A stretch of DNA of 64,000 nt from Callorhinus ursinus (Eukaryota; Chordata; Mammalia; Carnivora; Otariidae). Every line of letters starts with the position of its first letter. Positions within the stretch are counted from its first letter, which is position 1. Below the pieces are notes generated by a model. That model searched no databases and was not told where the DNA came from. It saw only the letters and a program-made list of their open reading frames with translations. The DNA lies in NCBI RefSeq assembly GCF_003265705.1, contig NW_020312817.1:51187504-51251503 (forward strand). The letters run 5' to 3'. The position numbers and the translations under genes were made by a program. Of the stretch, positions 12,691 through 25,805 are shown in pieces.

Positions 12691-12880
12691 CTTACTTACT
12701 TTTAAAGATTTATTTATTTATTTGGGGGGGCAGTGGGAGAGGGAGAGAGAGAGAGTCTTAAGCAGACTCTGCACTGAGCACAGAGCCTGACATGGGGCTC
12801 GATCTCACAACCCTGAGATCATGACCTGAGCTAAAACCAAGAGTTGAATGCTTAACAGACTGTACCACCCAGCTGCCCCT
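12691..12880 (-). mobile_element. Older CAN-SINE, antisense
   Basis: Body with gcactgagcacagagcctga and a head reading taccacccagctgcccct. Target-site duplication acaatttgaaatttta at 12675-12690 and acaaatttgaaatttt at 12881-12896. Confidence 0.9.
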
Positions 12881-13240
12881 ACAAATTTGAAATTTTAGAT
12901 GAAATATCTGATTTTCTAGTAAATTTTAAGCAGATTTAAAAGGAGATAGGAAAATTGAAACAAACAAAAAAAGAATAAAACTGTTACGAAGAGCATATCC
13001 ATCCCTATGTCTTAACTAAAATGCCTTCTAGATGGCTTAATGGATGAATTCTGCTTAACTAATAGGGAACAGGTAATATTAATGCCATTAAAACTGTCCT
13101 TGATCTTGGAGACAGAAGGCATAATTAATAATTTCATTCCTGAGACAACGTAATATTGGTATAAAAACCTGACCTTAAAAAGTAAAAAAAAAAAAAAATC
13201 TGCAAGTCAATCTTGCACATTGATGAAAATCATCTTTAAA

Positions 13241-13276
13241 AATTCAGCAAATGCAAAAAAAATTCAGCAAATGCAA
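13241..13276. repeat. 20-bp tandem duplication
   Basis: aattcagcaaatgcaaaaaa is followed by aattcagcaaatgcaataaa with a 20-bp period, inside decayed L1. Confidence 0.85.
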
Positions 13277-13470
13277 TAAACCAGTGTATTAAAAAGATCA
13301 TAAACCATGGCCAAATGAAATTTATCTAGGAATGCAGGGTTCAATATAATTCTGAGATTATATTGAAATAAAAAAGATTACATTTTTGAATACCTAAAAC
13401 ATTTGATATAATTGAGTCCTATATAAAATCCTTAGGTAAACATGAATGGATAAACAATTTCTTAAAATAA

Positions 13471-13846
13471 ATGTGTGTGTGTATGTGTGTGTAAAACAAG
13501 ACAAAGGTTGTTTCCTAGCATCATTATTTATGATTTTCTTCTGGAAAGTGCTAGCTAAGGCAATTATGTAAGAGCAACAAATTATAAATACTGTGAAAAG
13601 AAGTGGTAAAATTACTACTACTTGCCGATTATATGGTCTAAAATCTGAAATACCATGAACCTTAACTAAGGAACAATTGACTAGAAACAAAAAGTATATA
13701 ATTTATTAAATACATTAATTTGTGGTTATCCATGTTTATACCCAAACCTGCAAAATGTACTGGATATAAAAATCACATTCATAATAGCAACAAAAAGATT
13801 AGAACATTTAGGAATAAACATGAAATATGTGTGTGTGTATATATAT
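13471..13846. repeat. Two short TG/TA microsatellites in decayed L1
   Basis: (TG)n with one interruption at about 13471-13493, and (TG)n(TA)n at about 13829-13848. Confidence 0.8.
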
Positions 13847-14699
13847 AAGGGAATTTATAAAACTCTACTGAGTATCATAATCTTTTCATACAGTAAAATG
13901 TTTGTAAAAATGTCAAATATCCATTAATCAAAAGCAACACAATAAAAATCCCAGTGGGATTTGCATTGGATTTATTACAGTTATGTAAAATTTATCTGGA
14001 AGAAAGAATGTGAGGGAAGGAATGATCAGTTAAGTTCTAAGAAAGAAAATTAGAACACACTTTTTTTACCTAGTTTGGAAGGCTACACTTGCAGGGATAT
14101 GAATATGTAGTTCCATGGAGTAGAGTAGTTAATACAGAAATAGAGCCAAGACTACTTGGGAATTTAGTATCTGATAAATATATTTCAGATCACTGGGAAC
14201 AAGGATGGATTATTGCATAAATGGTTTAGCAATAGGCTTAAGATGGGGAAAAATTCCTTTCACTGCTCCTACACCAAAGATTTAAATATATGTTTTTAAA
14301 AAGTCGCAACAGTATTGGAAGAAAATGTAGTGGAGGTTTTCTTATTGTGGTACAAAACTCAGGGGCCCTAAAGGAGAAATCTTATGTTTGATTGTGAAAA
14401 CTCTTAATACTTCTCTGTCAAAATCACTATAAACAGTCAGAAATCTAATAGGAACAGACAGATCTAATTTCATAATAAATGGCATGCTCTTATATATTAA
14501 GAGCATATAATATTAAAAGCATATACGATGCTTCTTAGATAATTGAATTAAAATACTATCAATGAAAAATGTACATGATCAAGATAGACTAGGTACATGT
14601 TCAGATATTTTTTAACCCTCCAGTGCCATAAAATAATGGAGCAGATACATTTTCTGAGTGGAAATAAGTTAGTAGCAATGCAAGGAAAGAAGGAAGTGT

Positions 14700-15325
<626 letters not shown>

Positions 15326-16539
15326 AATGCCTTTGGCACACAAGGTAGGGGATTATATATATGAAATTATTTGGGGAGAGATTACTGAGAGAATACTGGA
15401 GTAAACCATTCTCTAAAGGTCAAGTATGAAATTGCTCTTGAGCCAGTGTACCAAAAAGAGAGCCAGCATGTTGACTCCTTATTCTTTTATGTCCCTGCTG
15501 ACTAGCTCAGTTCTAGGGTGATCAGGATAAGGGTACTGAGCATAATGTAAGCAGATGGCTCCCTGGATTTCTCTAGACTCCAGCCTATTTATATAGTACC
15601 CCAGGAGAGAAAGCCCATGGTTCCTTCTCTGCAGTGATGTCAGTGAATAGAACTGGCAAGACAACATGAGTATGTAACCTCCTGATACCCATGGTAACAC
15701 TTCTCAGAAACTATCTTGAGTTATCAGCATAAGCTTAACTCTTCTGCAGATGAATCATATTCTTCATGCCTTATTTCTTTTTTCAGTGGCATAACTCCCT
15801 CTCAAACTCTTCACCAATACCCAAGGTGTAGTTAACCAGAGCATATCTGGCCCAATTTTTACTTATTGTCTATTTCATATTTTTTTCTCATTGTCATGGT
15901 GTGGGGTCCTATTACCAAGGCAACTAGGAATCGATTATGTGCCATGTATCTTTTAGTAACCCTTTTAACTCCTTTTTGTATGACTTTTTCTGTTTCCCTA
16001 GCTACCCTCATGCATGATTAAAAGGGTTCAAATCATTCTAAGGTTCTGACCGCCTTTTCTAGTAGTTATACTTTTGTCTTCCTCCAGAAGGCCTGACCTT
16101 TTTCCTACAAGGTTTGTCTTACCTCTACAGAATTCTTCCAAATTCAGTGATGTCTTCTTGACATCTTTCCCTTTTCCTGTAATAAGTATCCTTTCTGATA
16201 ATTCTTACTCAACACTGTTGACACTAATAGAGAATGGACTGTGGGACAATTGTCAGTGTGATTTTTCTTGGAGAGAAGTTGGGGCCCAGTGGCTCTCTAA
16301 CCCTTTCCAACTTCTTTTCAATGGACAGTTGAGAAGTGGCTCATGTGTCAACAAAGTGTGTGTGGGTACACAGCTGACTTGATAAGGTGGTCCCTATGTA
16401 GATACTGCCCCTTAAGGAGATGGGCATCACTCACAGCCTAAATATATACTGCCACTTCATTCTCCTTGGAAACGTGTCCCATCCTGTACCACAGTCACTG
16501 GGGACATCTTACTGTAGATATAACCAGCATTAACAGAAA
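15326..16539. other. Intron sequence, nothing recognised
   Basis: Less AT-rich than the flanking L1 blocks. A 102-codon frame at 16074-16382 shows no family resemblance. No splice-flanked exon seen. Confidence 0.5.
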
Positions 16540-18275
16540 GATAAGTAGATTCTTAGATGCAAAGGTGAACAGACAAATCAAGCCAATAATTGAGGAAACC
16601 AACATGAAAGGTAGGCACTAAATGACAAAGAGAAGAACTAACATCTGGCTTAGAAGAACTTTCAAAAGTAAGTTTAATTAAATCCTCAGAGAAATTCTAA
16701 AGAATGGAAATTCCAAAATTAAAAATACACTAAATGAATTTTAAAAACACTCTATTAGCTAAATAGAATAGACACAGCTCAAGAATCATCTAGTAAGCTT
16801 GGGAAAATGAGTATTAGCAACATTGGATTCTAGAAGAAAGTGAATCAGTATCATTATATTTCTGAAGGAAAATCATTTTGAAATTAGACTTCTGTTATGC
16901 CTGAACTTGTATTTATAGTGGCACAGCAAAATAAAGACATTGTTGGATGTGGCAGAGCTCAAAAGCCTTCCCATCTTTCTCTGCAATCACTCAGGAATAT
17001 ATATTGGCAAAGTTTAACATACATCCAGGCAAGAACAATGAACAAAGAAATCAGTAAATTTATACTTAAAACTAAATGATATTCATGTATATTGTAAATG
17101 GCAGATCTCAAAAAATCTCAACCTGTAGTGGATATGAGGTAGGAGAAAAGGAAGAGAAAGCATCCAAGATTTTGGGTTTATTGCACTGGAGACTGTCAAT
17201 ATTGATTACCTCTAGATACAACTGAAATACATCTTTTAAATGTTTTAAAAATTTCAGGGTAGCAATTAAAAATAGTATAACAAAAAATGTATAACAGAAG
17301 AGGGAAAAACAGAAATAGGGGAATTTAACCAATCCAGATTAGGAGAAGGTAAAAAGGAAGTGTGATAAAAGAGAAAATATGAAATAACATGGTGGTAATA
17401 AGTCCAAATATGTAAAAAATGACACCTAATGTGAAAATTGTAAAATTTCCTTTTAAACATAAAGACTGTCAGATTTGCCTTAAGTCAAAATTTGACTTTG
17501 TGTTGTTCGTAAGAAATATTACTCAAATGAAAAAGAATGGAAAGATACAAAATAAATGTGTGAGAAAATATTCCAGGCAGATGTAAGAAAAAGAAAGCAA
17601 TATTTACATTATAGAAAATAGAACTAAGGCAAACAACCTCAAAATTAGGTAAGAGAGGTATATGTCACATCATAAAAAAAATAAATAAACAATACACCAG
17701 GAAGATTAAAAGGGAAAAACTGTATGATCACCTCTCAAGTATTGAAAACAGTTTAATACTTTAACATTTGGTATAATTTAATGGCCATTCCTAAGCTGAA
17801 CAAGCTAATAGTGAACAGAAACTCCATTAATTTAATAATTGCTGTTTACCGGGGATGTGGAATAAACATCATGCCAGAGCCAGAACAAACAAGGCCATTG
17901 TTACCAGTGCCATTCAGTTTTTTCCGGAGGTCCAAGCCAGTGGAGTAAGACAAGAAAAATAATAAGCAGTGGGACTGTTGGAAAGGAGGTGAGAAAGGTT
18001 CAGTTTGTAGACAGTGTGATTATCCACTGGACATGATCCAAGACAACCAATTGCAAACGGATTAGAATTAGTAAGAGTTTAGTAATAGTGCCAGATACAA
18101 TATTATGTATCATGTTCTTCAGCTTGTCTCTTCCTTATACTGTATTACAAAATGTGATGAAAATGGATTGCATTCACTATTGCAAGAAAAATGATGAAAT
18201 AGGTAGAAATAAATATGACAAAAAGTATGTACGACATGTAAGAGGAAACTTTAAAATTTTAATGAGGGGCCAAGA

Positions 18276-18333
18276 AGAAAACCAGATTATTAGCAGGAAG
18301 ACAAAGAAAACCAGATTATTAGCAGGAAGACAA
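18276..18333. repeat. 29-bp tandem duplication
   Basis: aaccagattattagcaggaa plus gacaaag occurs twice with a 29-bp period; the copies are almost identical. Confidence 0.9.
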
Positions 18334-18841
18334 ATCCATTTCTGGGTTGAAAGATTGAGGATATGAAATAATCAGTATAAAGCAATAGCATCTAAAATAG
18401 TGAGGTGTAGTGATAGAAAAAGATAATAATGTAGAATAGACCAAAATTATATTTTTAAAGTGCTTGACCATATAAAAATTGAAATTCATATATGATGCAA
18501 GATGCTATAATCAAAAATTAAAGACAATTCTAGATAATTAAAGACAAACCAAGAAAATATTTATATATAACAAAAGATTAAGATATAAATCTTATAAATT
18601 ATTAAGAAAAAGCTCAATAGAAAAATTGGGAAAGAAGGTGTATAGATATTTTACAAAAGAAGAACCAGAAATGACTGGTGAGTAAATGAAAAGATTTTCA
18701 GCCCTCAATAGTAATCAGAAAAATGAAGTTCAAAATCAAAATAAAACATTTTTCTTATCAGATTGGCATAAATGATAAAGATTGATGGAATACAGAAAAA
18801 TCAGTTCTTTTCTACATTTTGATGATATAAAGCCTTTTTGG

Positions 18842-19033
18842 GGGGGGCCTGGGTGGCTCAGTCGATTAGGTGTCCTGCTCTTGGTTTCTGCTCATTCATG
18901 ACCTCAGGGTGTTGGGATTGAGCCTCACATTGAGCTCTATGCTCAGCACAGGGTCTACTTGAGATTCTCTCTCTCCCTCTCCCTCTACCCTCCCCACCCC
19001 CTCTAAAATAAATAAATAAATCTTAAAAAAAAA
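18842..19033 (+). mobile_element. CAN-SINE, sense, older subtype
   Basis: Head gggcctgggtggctcagtcg; lacks the young diagnostic middle. Imperfect target-site duplication ataaagcctttttgg at 18827-18841 and ataaagctctcttgg at 19034-19048. Confidence 0.88.
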
Positions 19034-19419
19034 ATAAAGCTCTCTTGGAGCACAACCTAACAGTATCTAGCAAAACTTAAAGTGCACAATGAGATACCAC
19101 CTCACACCAGTCAGAATGGCTAAAATTAACAAGTCAGGAAACGACAGATGTTGGTGAGGATGCAGAGAAAGGAGAACCCTCCTACACTGTTGGTGGGCAT
19201 ACAAGCTTGCAAGCTGGTGCAGCCACTCTGGAAAACAGTATGGAGGTTCCTCAAAAAGACCCAGCAATTGCACTACTGGGTATTTACCCCAAAGATAGAA
19301 ATGTAGTGATCCGAAGGGGTATGTGCACCCCAATGTTTATAGCAGCAATGTTCACAATAGCCAAACTATGGAAAGAGCCAAGATGCCCATCAACAGATGA
19401 ATGGATAAAGAAGAAGTGG

Positions 19420-19421
<2 letters not shown>

Positions 19422-19461
<40 letters not shown>
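19422..19461. repeat. (AC)20 microsatellite
   Basis: A pure AC run expanded from the short TATACACA motif normally found at this place in L1 ORF2. Confidence 0.95.
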
Positions 19462-19463
<2 letters not shown>

Positions 19464-19594
19464 GGAATATTATGCAGCCATCAAAAAAAACCAAAATCTT
19501 GCCATTTGCAATGATTTGGATGGAACTAGAGGGTATTATGCTAAGCAAAATAAGTCAATCAGAGAAAGACATGTATCATATGACCTCACTGATA

Positions 19595-19694
19595 NNNNNN
19601 NNNNNNNNNNNNNNNNNNNNNNNNNNNNNNNNNNNNNNNNNNNNNNNNNNNNNNNNNNNNNNNNNNNNNNNNNNNNNNNNNNNNNNNNNNNNNN
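19595..19694. other. Assembly gap (100 N)
   Basis: Exactly 100 undetermined bases, the usual placeholder for a gap of unknown size. It falls in the L1 3' UTR between the ORF2 end and the ctggggagggtatgtgctat segment. The runs of X in any translation across it are artefacts. Confidence 0.97.
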
Positions 19695-20979
19695 CTGGGG
19701 AGGGTATGTGCTATGGTGAGCACTGTGAATTGTGCAAGACTGATGAAACACAGACCTGTACCTCTGAAACAAATAATACATTATATGTTAAAAAAAGAAA
19801 AAAGATAGTAGGAAGTGAAAAATGAAGCGGGGGCAATCAGAGGGGGAGATGAACCATGAGAAACTATGGACTCTGAGGAACAAACTGAGGGTTCTAGAGG
19901 GGAGGGGGCGGGGGATGGGTTAGCCTGGTGATGGGTATTAAAGAGGGCACGTTCTGCATGGAGCACTGGGTGTTATACATAAACAATGAATCATGGCACA
20001 CTACATCAAAAACTAATGATGTAATGTATGGTGATTAACATAACATAATAAAATAAAATTTTAAAAAAGTGCACATTCGTAGAGTCAGCAGTTTCATCTT
20101 GTACCCATTGAAGATCAGTATACATAAATATTCATCAAAACGTTGTTGCATAAAAACTTGAAAACAATTCAGGTGCCCATTAATAGGGGGCTTATAAGGT
20201 AAATTATAGTATATACCATAGTAAATACTTAGAATAATATTTGACCTTTTAAAAGAACACAGTGATGTGGTAAGTTCCTATTTGATAAGATTAAAATACA
20301 GAACAGTAGATTTATTATGACCTCATGTTTTAAGAAAAAAATATATGTGCTTGTACATGTATGAAAATACATAAAAGTCAGACTGGAAGAATGTATTCCA
20401 TGCTGTTAGGCATTTCTCTGGAAGGGAGTTGGTTTAGTGAGTAAATGTGAAGAACGATTTTCACATTTTGCTCTATTCATTATTTTGAGTCTTTTATAAT
20501 AACAATGTAATAAAAAAAACAGAAGAAACGTGTGCAAATGGCAAAAGGCAATACAGAGGCCAATTAAGTAAGCATACTCATGCTCATGATTATAGAAATG
20601 CAAATGAAAACATCAGTGAGATTTTTCATGTGTCATATGGGTAAAGATTGAAAATACCCAGTCTTGACAGCATTGTGACCAAAAAAAGTACTGATACGTT
20701 GTTTGTTATAATATGAATTTTTAGTAGGCAGTTTACTTCATTTATTAAAATTCTGTGTCCGTGCCCTTTTACTTAGAAATTTCATTCTTATATATTATTT
20801 TCAAGACATCATCACGAATAGGCAACAATATATCTGTAAGAATGTTCTTTAGATAGCATTTTTTTAAACAATGATATGGAAATAATAAGCACTTAAACAG
20901 ATATTGATTGATACATCCATGTAATTAAAGATACAGATCAATATAAATGCATTAAAATTTATTTAAGATACATGTTAGG

Positions 20980-21271
20980 AATTAGAGAAAGACATCATAC
21001 GGTTTCACTCATGCGTGGAATATAAGGAATAACGCAGAGGACCACAGGGGAAGGGAGGGAAAACTGCATGGGAAGAAATCAGAGGGAGACCAACCATGAG
21101 GGATTCTTGACTCAGGGAAACAAATTGAGGGTGGTGGAAAGGGAGGTGGGTGGGGAGATGGGCACTGGGGAGGGCATGTGATGTGATGAGCACTGGATGT
21201 TGTATGCAGCTAGTGCATCATTGAACATTATATCAGAACTAATGATATACTGTATGTTGGCTAATTAAAAA
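20980..21271 (+). mobile_element. Carnivore L1 3' end, 5'-truncated
   Basis: Only the extreme 3' end is present (agagaaagacatcatacggt to ggctaattaaaaa). Target-site duplication aagatacatgttagg at 20965-20979 and aagatacgtgttagg at 21272-21286. Confidence 0.93.
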
Positions 21272-21350
21272 AAGATACGTGTTAGGTTTTTTTTAAAAGT
21301 ATGTTATAAGTTAGTTTGTTTTGTCTAGTGTCATCTCATTTTTCCAGAAT

Positions 21351-21351
21351 A

Positions 21352-21386
<35 letters not shown>
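21351..21386. repeat. (TG)n(CG)n tract
   Basis: About 13 TG repeats followed by 5 CG units; 36 bp of strictly alternating purine-pyrimidine. Confidence 0.95.
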
Positions 21387-21387
<1 letters not shown>

Positions 21388-21704
21388 AGATGTATTGGTT
21401 AGAAAAAAGAATTCTAGAGGTCAGTCTGTTATCTCTGCAATGTAGAATTTACAAGGGACTTTGCCTTTCTTCCTTAAACATTTCTATAATGTTTAATGAC
21501 TTTTTTTTCACCCCAATTATGCATTGCTTTTGTCATCAGAGTGCCACTAATATAGCATTTGAGTTCTACATTCTTTAGGAATTTGCCTGTTATTAAAATA
21601 AAAAATTGTTCTTTTGTGATTTTTTTAAAAGCTGAGTACTGTGTTTATGTAACAATTTTCTCTTGTTTTCATTTATTTTTCATCCCTTTAGTTATCATTA
21701 GTAA

Positions 21705-21800
21705 CGATAATATTTAATATTTATTAAATGTGTACTCTGTGCCAGACACTGTGAATTACAAACTGCACCTATTTTAACCCAACCAGTTCTTGGATTATTA
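21705..21800 (+). mobile_element. MIR or L2 relic
   Basis: tttattaaatgtgtactctg followed by tgccagacactgtgaatta resembles the ancient L2/MIR 3' wording. Confidence 0.6.
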
Positions 21801-21829
21801 CTGTTGTTTGTCCTGTAGAGCAGCAGTTC

Positions 21830-22110
21830 TCAAACTTTCTGGTTTTGGGAACTATTCATACTCCCCAAAATTACTGAGGACACCAAAGGACTTTTGTTTG
21901 TTTGTTTATATCTATCCATGTATGCCATATTAGGAATTGTCTTAGAAGTCTTTAAGTATTTATTATTTTATTTTAAAAGAGTAATAATAAACCCAATATA
22001 ATAATGTTTTAATGAATAATGACTATTTTCTAAACAAATTTACTCTTCTGAGCATCATTGTTTTACATTTTTGCAAATCCTTTTACTGTCTAGCTTCATA
22101 GAAGACAGCT
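21830..22110 (+). mobile_element. Nonautonomous DNA transposon fragment (hAT-like)
   Basis: Begins cagcagttctcaaactttct, typical of a hAT terminal repeat, then gaggacaccaaaggactttt and ttttacatttttgcaaatcc. I recognise the family type but not the exact name. The 3' end is not defined. Confidence 0.6.
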
Positions 22111-22164
22111 GATTTCTTACAGCTTCCACATTCAGTCTGTTGTGATAAATTGTTTTAGTAGATT

Positions 22165-23823
22165 GTATCATTCACAGATATTCAGTTCCCTTCCCTGTGT
22201 AGCCTTGGCCATATGACTTGCTCTGGTTAGTGAAATGGAAGTGTTTCAGATGTTACTTCTCAGAAGAAGCTGTGAGAGATATTCTGTGGTTCTTCCATCA
22301 CTCTTTTCCCTCTGCCACGTGCATAGAATGTCCCAAAGCGTAGCTGCCCCATTTCCAACTTGGTTCTAGAATAAAAATGACATTAAGCAGAGCAGCTGAT
22401 CCCTAGCTAACAATAATTTGGGTGAGGATTAAGCTTTAGTTGTAAAACACTGAGATTTAGGGGTTGTTTTTTGTTGTATCATGACTGAGTATAAGCTGAC
22501 TGATACAGAAGTTGATAACTAAATGGGATACTGCTGTAATAAACAGACATACAAAAATACCTAAAATATCTGACATTGACCTTGGGGCTAGGCAGAAGGT
22601 GGTTCCCATGATAAAACTTTTGGTGAAATTTGTCACCTAAGGTAACTGGAAATCAGACAATATGCCAGATTGAGTATGTGGTATTAGGCAGTAGGAGAGC
22701 TTGGGAAACAAAATGTGACCAATGTTCTCTGGTTTCTATTGCCTTCATTTGTTTACCAAATAGAGATAAACTCAGGAGAGAATTGGCCTGTTTATTAACA
22801 GGGAGTAAAGGGAATAGGGAGAATCTAGAAATTCTAGCAATTGAAGAGTCACCATATTTAACTATTTCTCATTTTCAACTGATAAAATATATAATTGAAA
22901 ATTATATGAATGGACGGAAACCCATTATATTTCAGCCACCTATCAAAGACCACATTAGAGCTAAAGCCAGCACACTTGCGTTAAAACCTCAGATTCAATT
23001 AAAGTTGAGTACCCAGCAAGAATCAAGAAAAATGAATGTCTTCCCAGAGGGCAGAGCCAACGGCCTCGGAAAGCAGTGAACAAGGAAGTCACTGCAGGCC
23101 CCAATTAAGGAATGTTCTTTACTCCCAGGGCAAGTGGCTCTTACAACTTCTGTCCAGCAAAGTTTCAGAATTCACATGGATAAGAGACTGCTGTGTGTTT
23201 CCTATCTTCCCCTTTCCAAATTGAAAATTATTCCAGTTGTGGTATTCCTGTTCTGCAATTATAGGTTGGATGTTTGAGGGGCAGCTCACTTGTCTTTTTG
23301 GTTTATTGGTCTTCAGAGTAAAAAGTGCCAGATTTGGACTTTAAAAAGAGTCTGTTACAAGATTATGGCCTTTTTTGTGACTCTGTTGGCATGATTGGAT
23401 AGGAGTTTCTGGTTATCCCCTCTGGGGAGCAGGGTGTGTGTATTTTGTATGCAGAAGGAAAAAGCAAATACTGGTTGGCAGATTGTGGTCTTATTATTTT
23501 TTCTAATTATTTACTGCCTCTCCTTGTGAGAGAATTAAAATTCTCTACCCAGTGACCTCAAGCTTGGCCACATAACTTCCTGTGTCCAATGAAATGTAAA
23601 CAGAGTGGATGGATGTCACCTTCCAGCAGAATCCTTGAGAATCATTACATTGTCTGCTATGGCTATCTTCCCTCTGTGCCAGGAAGGGGCTGCTTCTGCA
23701 GCCTGGCCCCCAGCTGACAATGTAACGTGAGTAAGAAATAAATCTTTGTAGTTGTAAACCACGAAGATTTGGGAATTATTTGTTATTACAGCTTATATAA
23801 CCTAGTGTGAGTTGTCTGATAAA
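22165..23823 (+). mobile_element. Probable MaLR/ERVL-type element: two LTR copies around a short interior
   Basis: Two diverged copies of the same LTR-like repeat lie in the same orientation. The first is at about 22165-22507, with aacactgagatttaggggtt near its end and ctgactgatacag at its end. The second is at about 23495-23823, with accacgaagatttgggaatt and then cttatataacctagtgtgag. The start of the interior (gatactgctgtaataaacag, acaaaaatacctaaaatatc) resembles the region just after a MaLR LTR. An open stretch of about 149 codons spans 22630-23079 but has no ATG at its start. I cannot assign it to gag or any other family. LTR limits and family are uncertain; it could be two unrelated solo copies. 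Confidence 0.5.
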
Positions 23824-25805
23824 TCAATATTGGTCAAAGTTTTTGTTTTCACCTCTAGAGTCCTGAAGATGCTAAACCTCCAAAATCTCCTAGGAAAAAA
23901 ATCACTCTTTCTCCGCACTTTGCTAATGAAAGTTATAGAGTAAAAACTATTATTGCTGTTTGGCACTAGTCCATATATGCCATACATACTACTGTTATTT
24001 TTCACAGTTCCAAGATCCTGTTTTGTTGTAAGCTCAGTGCCAATAGTCAGAATTTCACTCTGTGCTACCTATTCCTCCTCATTAGTGTAGCGAAACAGTG
24101 TTCTGCAATAGTTTTGTTCAGTTGGCTTTTATATTGGCATGGTTAATTCTAGAAGCTGTGATCTAAATTTGTTGATCACACTTTGGACACTTAGAGACAG
24201 TGAATTGTAGCATCTGTCTGTGATTGAATGCAGTCAAAAAACACATGGAAAGTCTTCCATACACTTCAAACTACAGTGTCGGTACATTTTAAAGAGTTTT
24301 CAAGATGTTTCAGACATAGTTTTTTGAGTTTTTTGTTTTAGCTTGAGGAGACCTCGTTTCTTTCCCACAACCACAATGATTTGTCCTTTGATCACTGTAT
24401 TCTTTGCAGGACCCCAGGCTCAGCATCTTTTCTTTGTTTGTTCTTTGATTTGTAAATTTTCAGAACCCCATAGCTAAATTTAAGAGATTGGGGCAAAAAC
24501 TGTAGTCAGAAGATTTGGCTTCTTTAATTTAGCTCCATGGAGAACCTTAAGGCTCATTATCTTTCCTGACTTGATAATGCAAATGAGTACCTGAATCTTA
24601 AGGATCCCTCAGGGTTGCTATAGCAATTGATTATGTTTCATAAAAGCTAGATATATAAAAACACAGCATGTTCATATTCCTTCCAAAAACATTTTCACCA
24701 ATTCAGTGATAGGAGAGTACTTATTGTCAGGTTAATTCAGCTAAGGCAGTGGGCATAGAGTCTTACATCAGGTAGGAAAAAAAGAATTATAAAAGTTATA
24801 ATGTAATCTAGTAATTGACTACTGATCATCTGCTAACCAAGGCATCTTGAATTGAGGTAAGTTGGAGCAGAGCTGGGCAATTTTGGTGAACTGGTAAACT
24901 TTTATAGACTTGGAGGTTGTATTCTGGGATTTATCTTAGGTCTGTCTAACTGACTTGAATTAAACTTTGGTACCCAAGAAGTTGGCACAGAAAAAATAAC
25001 TAGCAAAGCTAGTGAAGGTCATTAATTTCTCAAGTGTAACCTATCGACACTGAGTACATCTGTTCCTTGATAGGCTGTTCTCCCAGCATATCAATATATC
25101 CCTGCACAGAGAGCCTCTGTCCATGTGGTATGGAAATGGCAGTGTTCCTGTCTTCTTGTCTCATTAGCTAACTGGAGTCAGGCACTCAAACTTGAAAGTA
25201 ATTTCTTTTCAGTTTTAGGTAAGTATTTATAAAACTGGTTTTTTAGACAACTGGTAATAGGATAGTTAGGTAAACTATTCATATAGTTGAGGAGCCAATA
25301 GTTATTTTTCAAAGGTCCTTGGAAAGCATTATGTAGTTGATTCATTGTTTTTTGACATCCTTAGCAATTCTGTTGTTATGGGATTAAAAAATAATTTGAA
25401 GACTACTCATTGCAGGGCCTTTGAGTTCTGTTAATGTCAGGGAAAGGACATCAAGAGAACTAAAAAAAAACAACCAAAGAAACCTGACTCATAAATTAGA
25501 GATGACAGAGGTCTGGAACTCTTTTTAGCTTGATGAACTAAAGCTAAAATATAAAGAATAATATACTGTCTTTCATAGATGAATATGTCATTAATGATCA
25601 ACCATCTGTAATATGCTTTTTGTTGATTTTCTCAATAGAGTTAGAAAACAAAGAATGGGAATGTTTAGTAGGTTATTCAAATCAATAGTGCCTGTAATAA
25701 CTTGAGAATTTGAGTGGGTTGCAAGTTCAGGTTGGATAGGCAAGACTATATAGGTCTACGAAAAAGCTAAATTGATCTAAGATTGTGTTATAGAATATTA
25801 TTTAA
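23824..25805. other. Intron sequence, nothing recognised
   Basis: About 2 kb with no repeat that I can name and no exon-like open frame with splice sites. Ordinary AT-rich intron. Confidence 0.5.

Larger units (their letters stand above)
9640..14699 (+). mobile_element. Decayed ancient L1/HAL1, sense, interrupted
   Basis: The order of recognisable parts follows a sense L1. A 5' UTR-like start (aagatggttaattgagcaga, near 9645) is followed by ORF1/HAL1-like A-rich wording at 10560-11010 (cttcaggaaactgaagaaca, caaggagataaaag). ORF2 reverse-transcriptase wording then runs at 13290-14480 (gaaatttatctaggaatgca, catttaggaataaacatgaa). Many stops and indels; nothing codes. Two SINEs (11764-11920, 12691-12880) and local tandem duplications interrupt it. 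Boundaries are approximate and parts may be separate insertions. Confidence 0.65.
19088..20061 (+). mobile_element. Young carnivore L1 3' end, 5'-truncated, containing an assembly gap
   Basis: Begins in the last ~170 codons of ORF2 (aatgagataccacctcacac). One frame still shows the ORF2 C-terminus ([40 protein letters not shown]). It continues through a two-part 3' UTR to the tail aacataacataataaaat. Target-site duplication around taaagtgcac (to 19087) and aaaagtgcac (20062-20072). It landed inside an older L1. A CA microsatellite (19422-19461) has grown in the ORF2 end. Only the tail of the gene is present, so no functional reverse transcriptase is encoded. Confidence 0.9.
16540..20975 (+). 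mobile_element. Decayed ancient L1, sense, host of nested insertions
   Basis: ORF2-like wording is visible at 17850-18820 (ccagtggagtaagacaagaa, ggttcagtttgtagacagtg, agattggcataaatgataaa). It resumes after the younger insertions at 20062-20700 (ttcatcaaaacgttgttgca, aattcaggtgcccattaata). A SINE (18842-19033) and a young L1 3' end (19088-20061) split it. Limits are uncertain, especially before 17000. Confidence 0.6.

Noticed and set aside
19207..19825. 170- and 117-codon frames across the N gap
   Set aside because: They are the end of L1 ORF2 and its 3' UTR joined through unknown bases.
22630..23079. 149-codon frame as a host gene
   Set aside because: It has no ATG at its start, no splice sites and no recognised domain, and it lies between LTR-like repeats.
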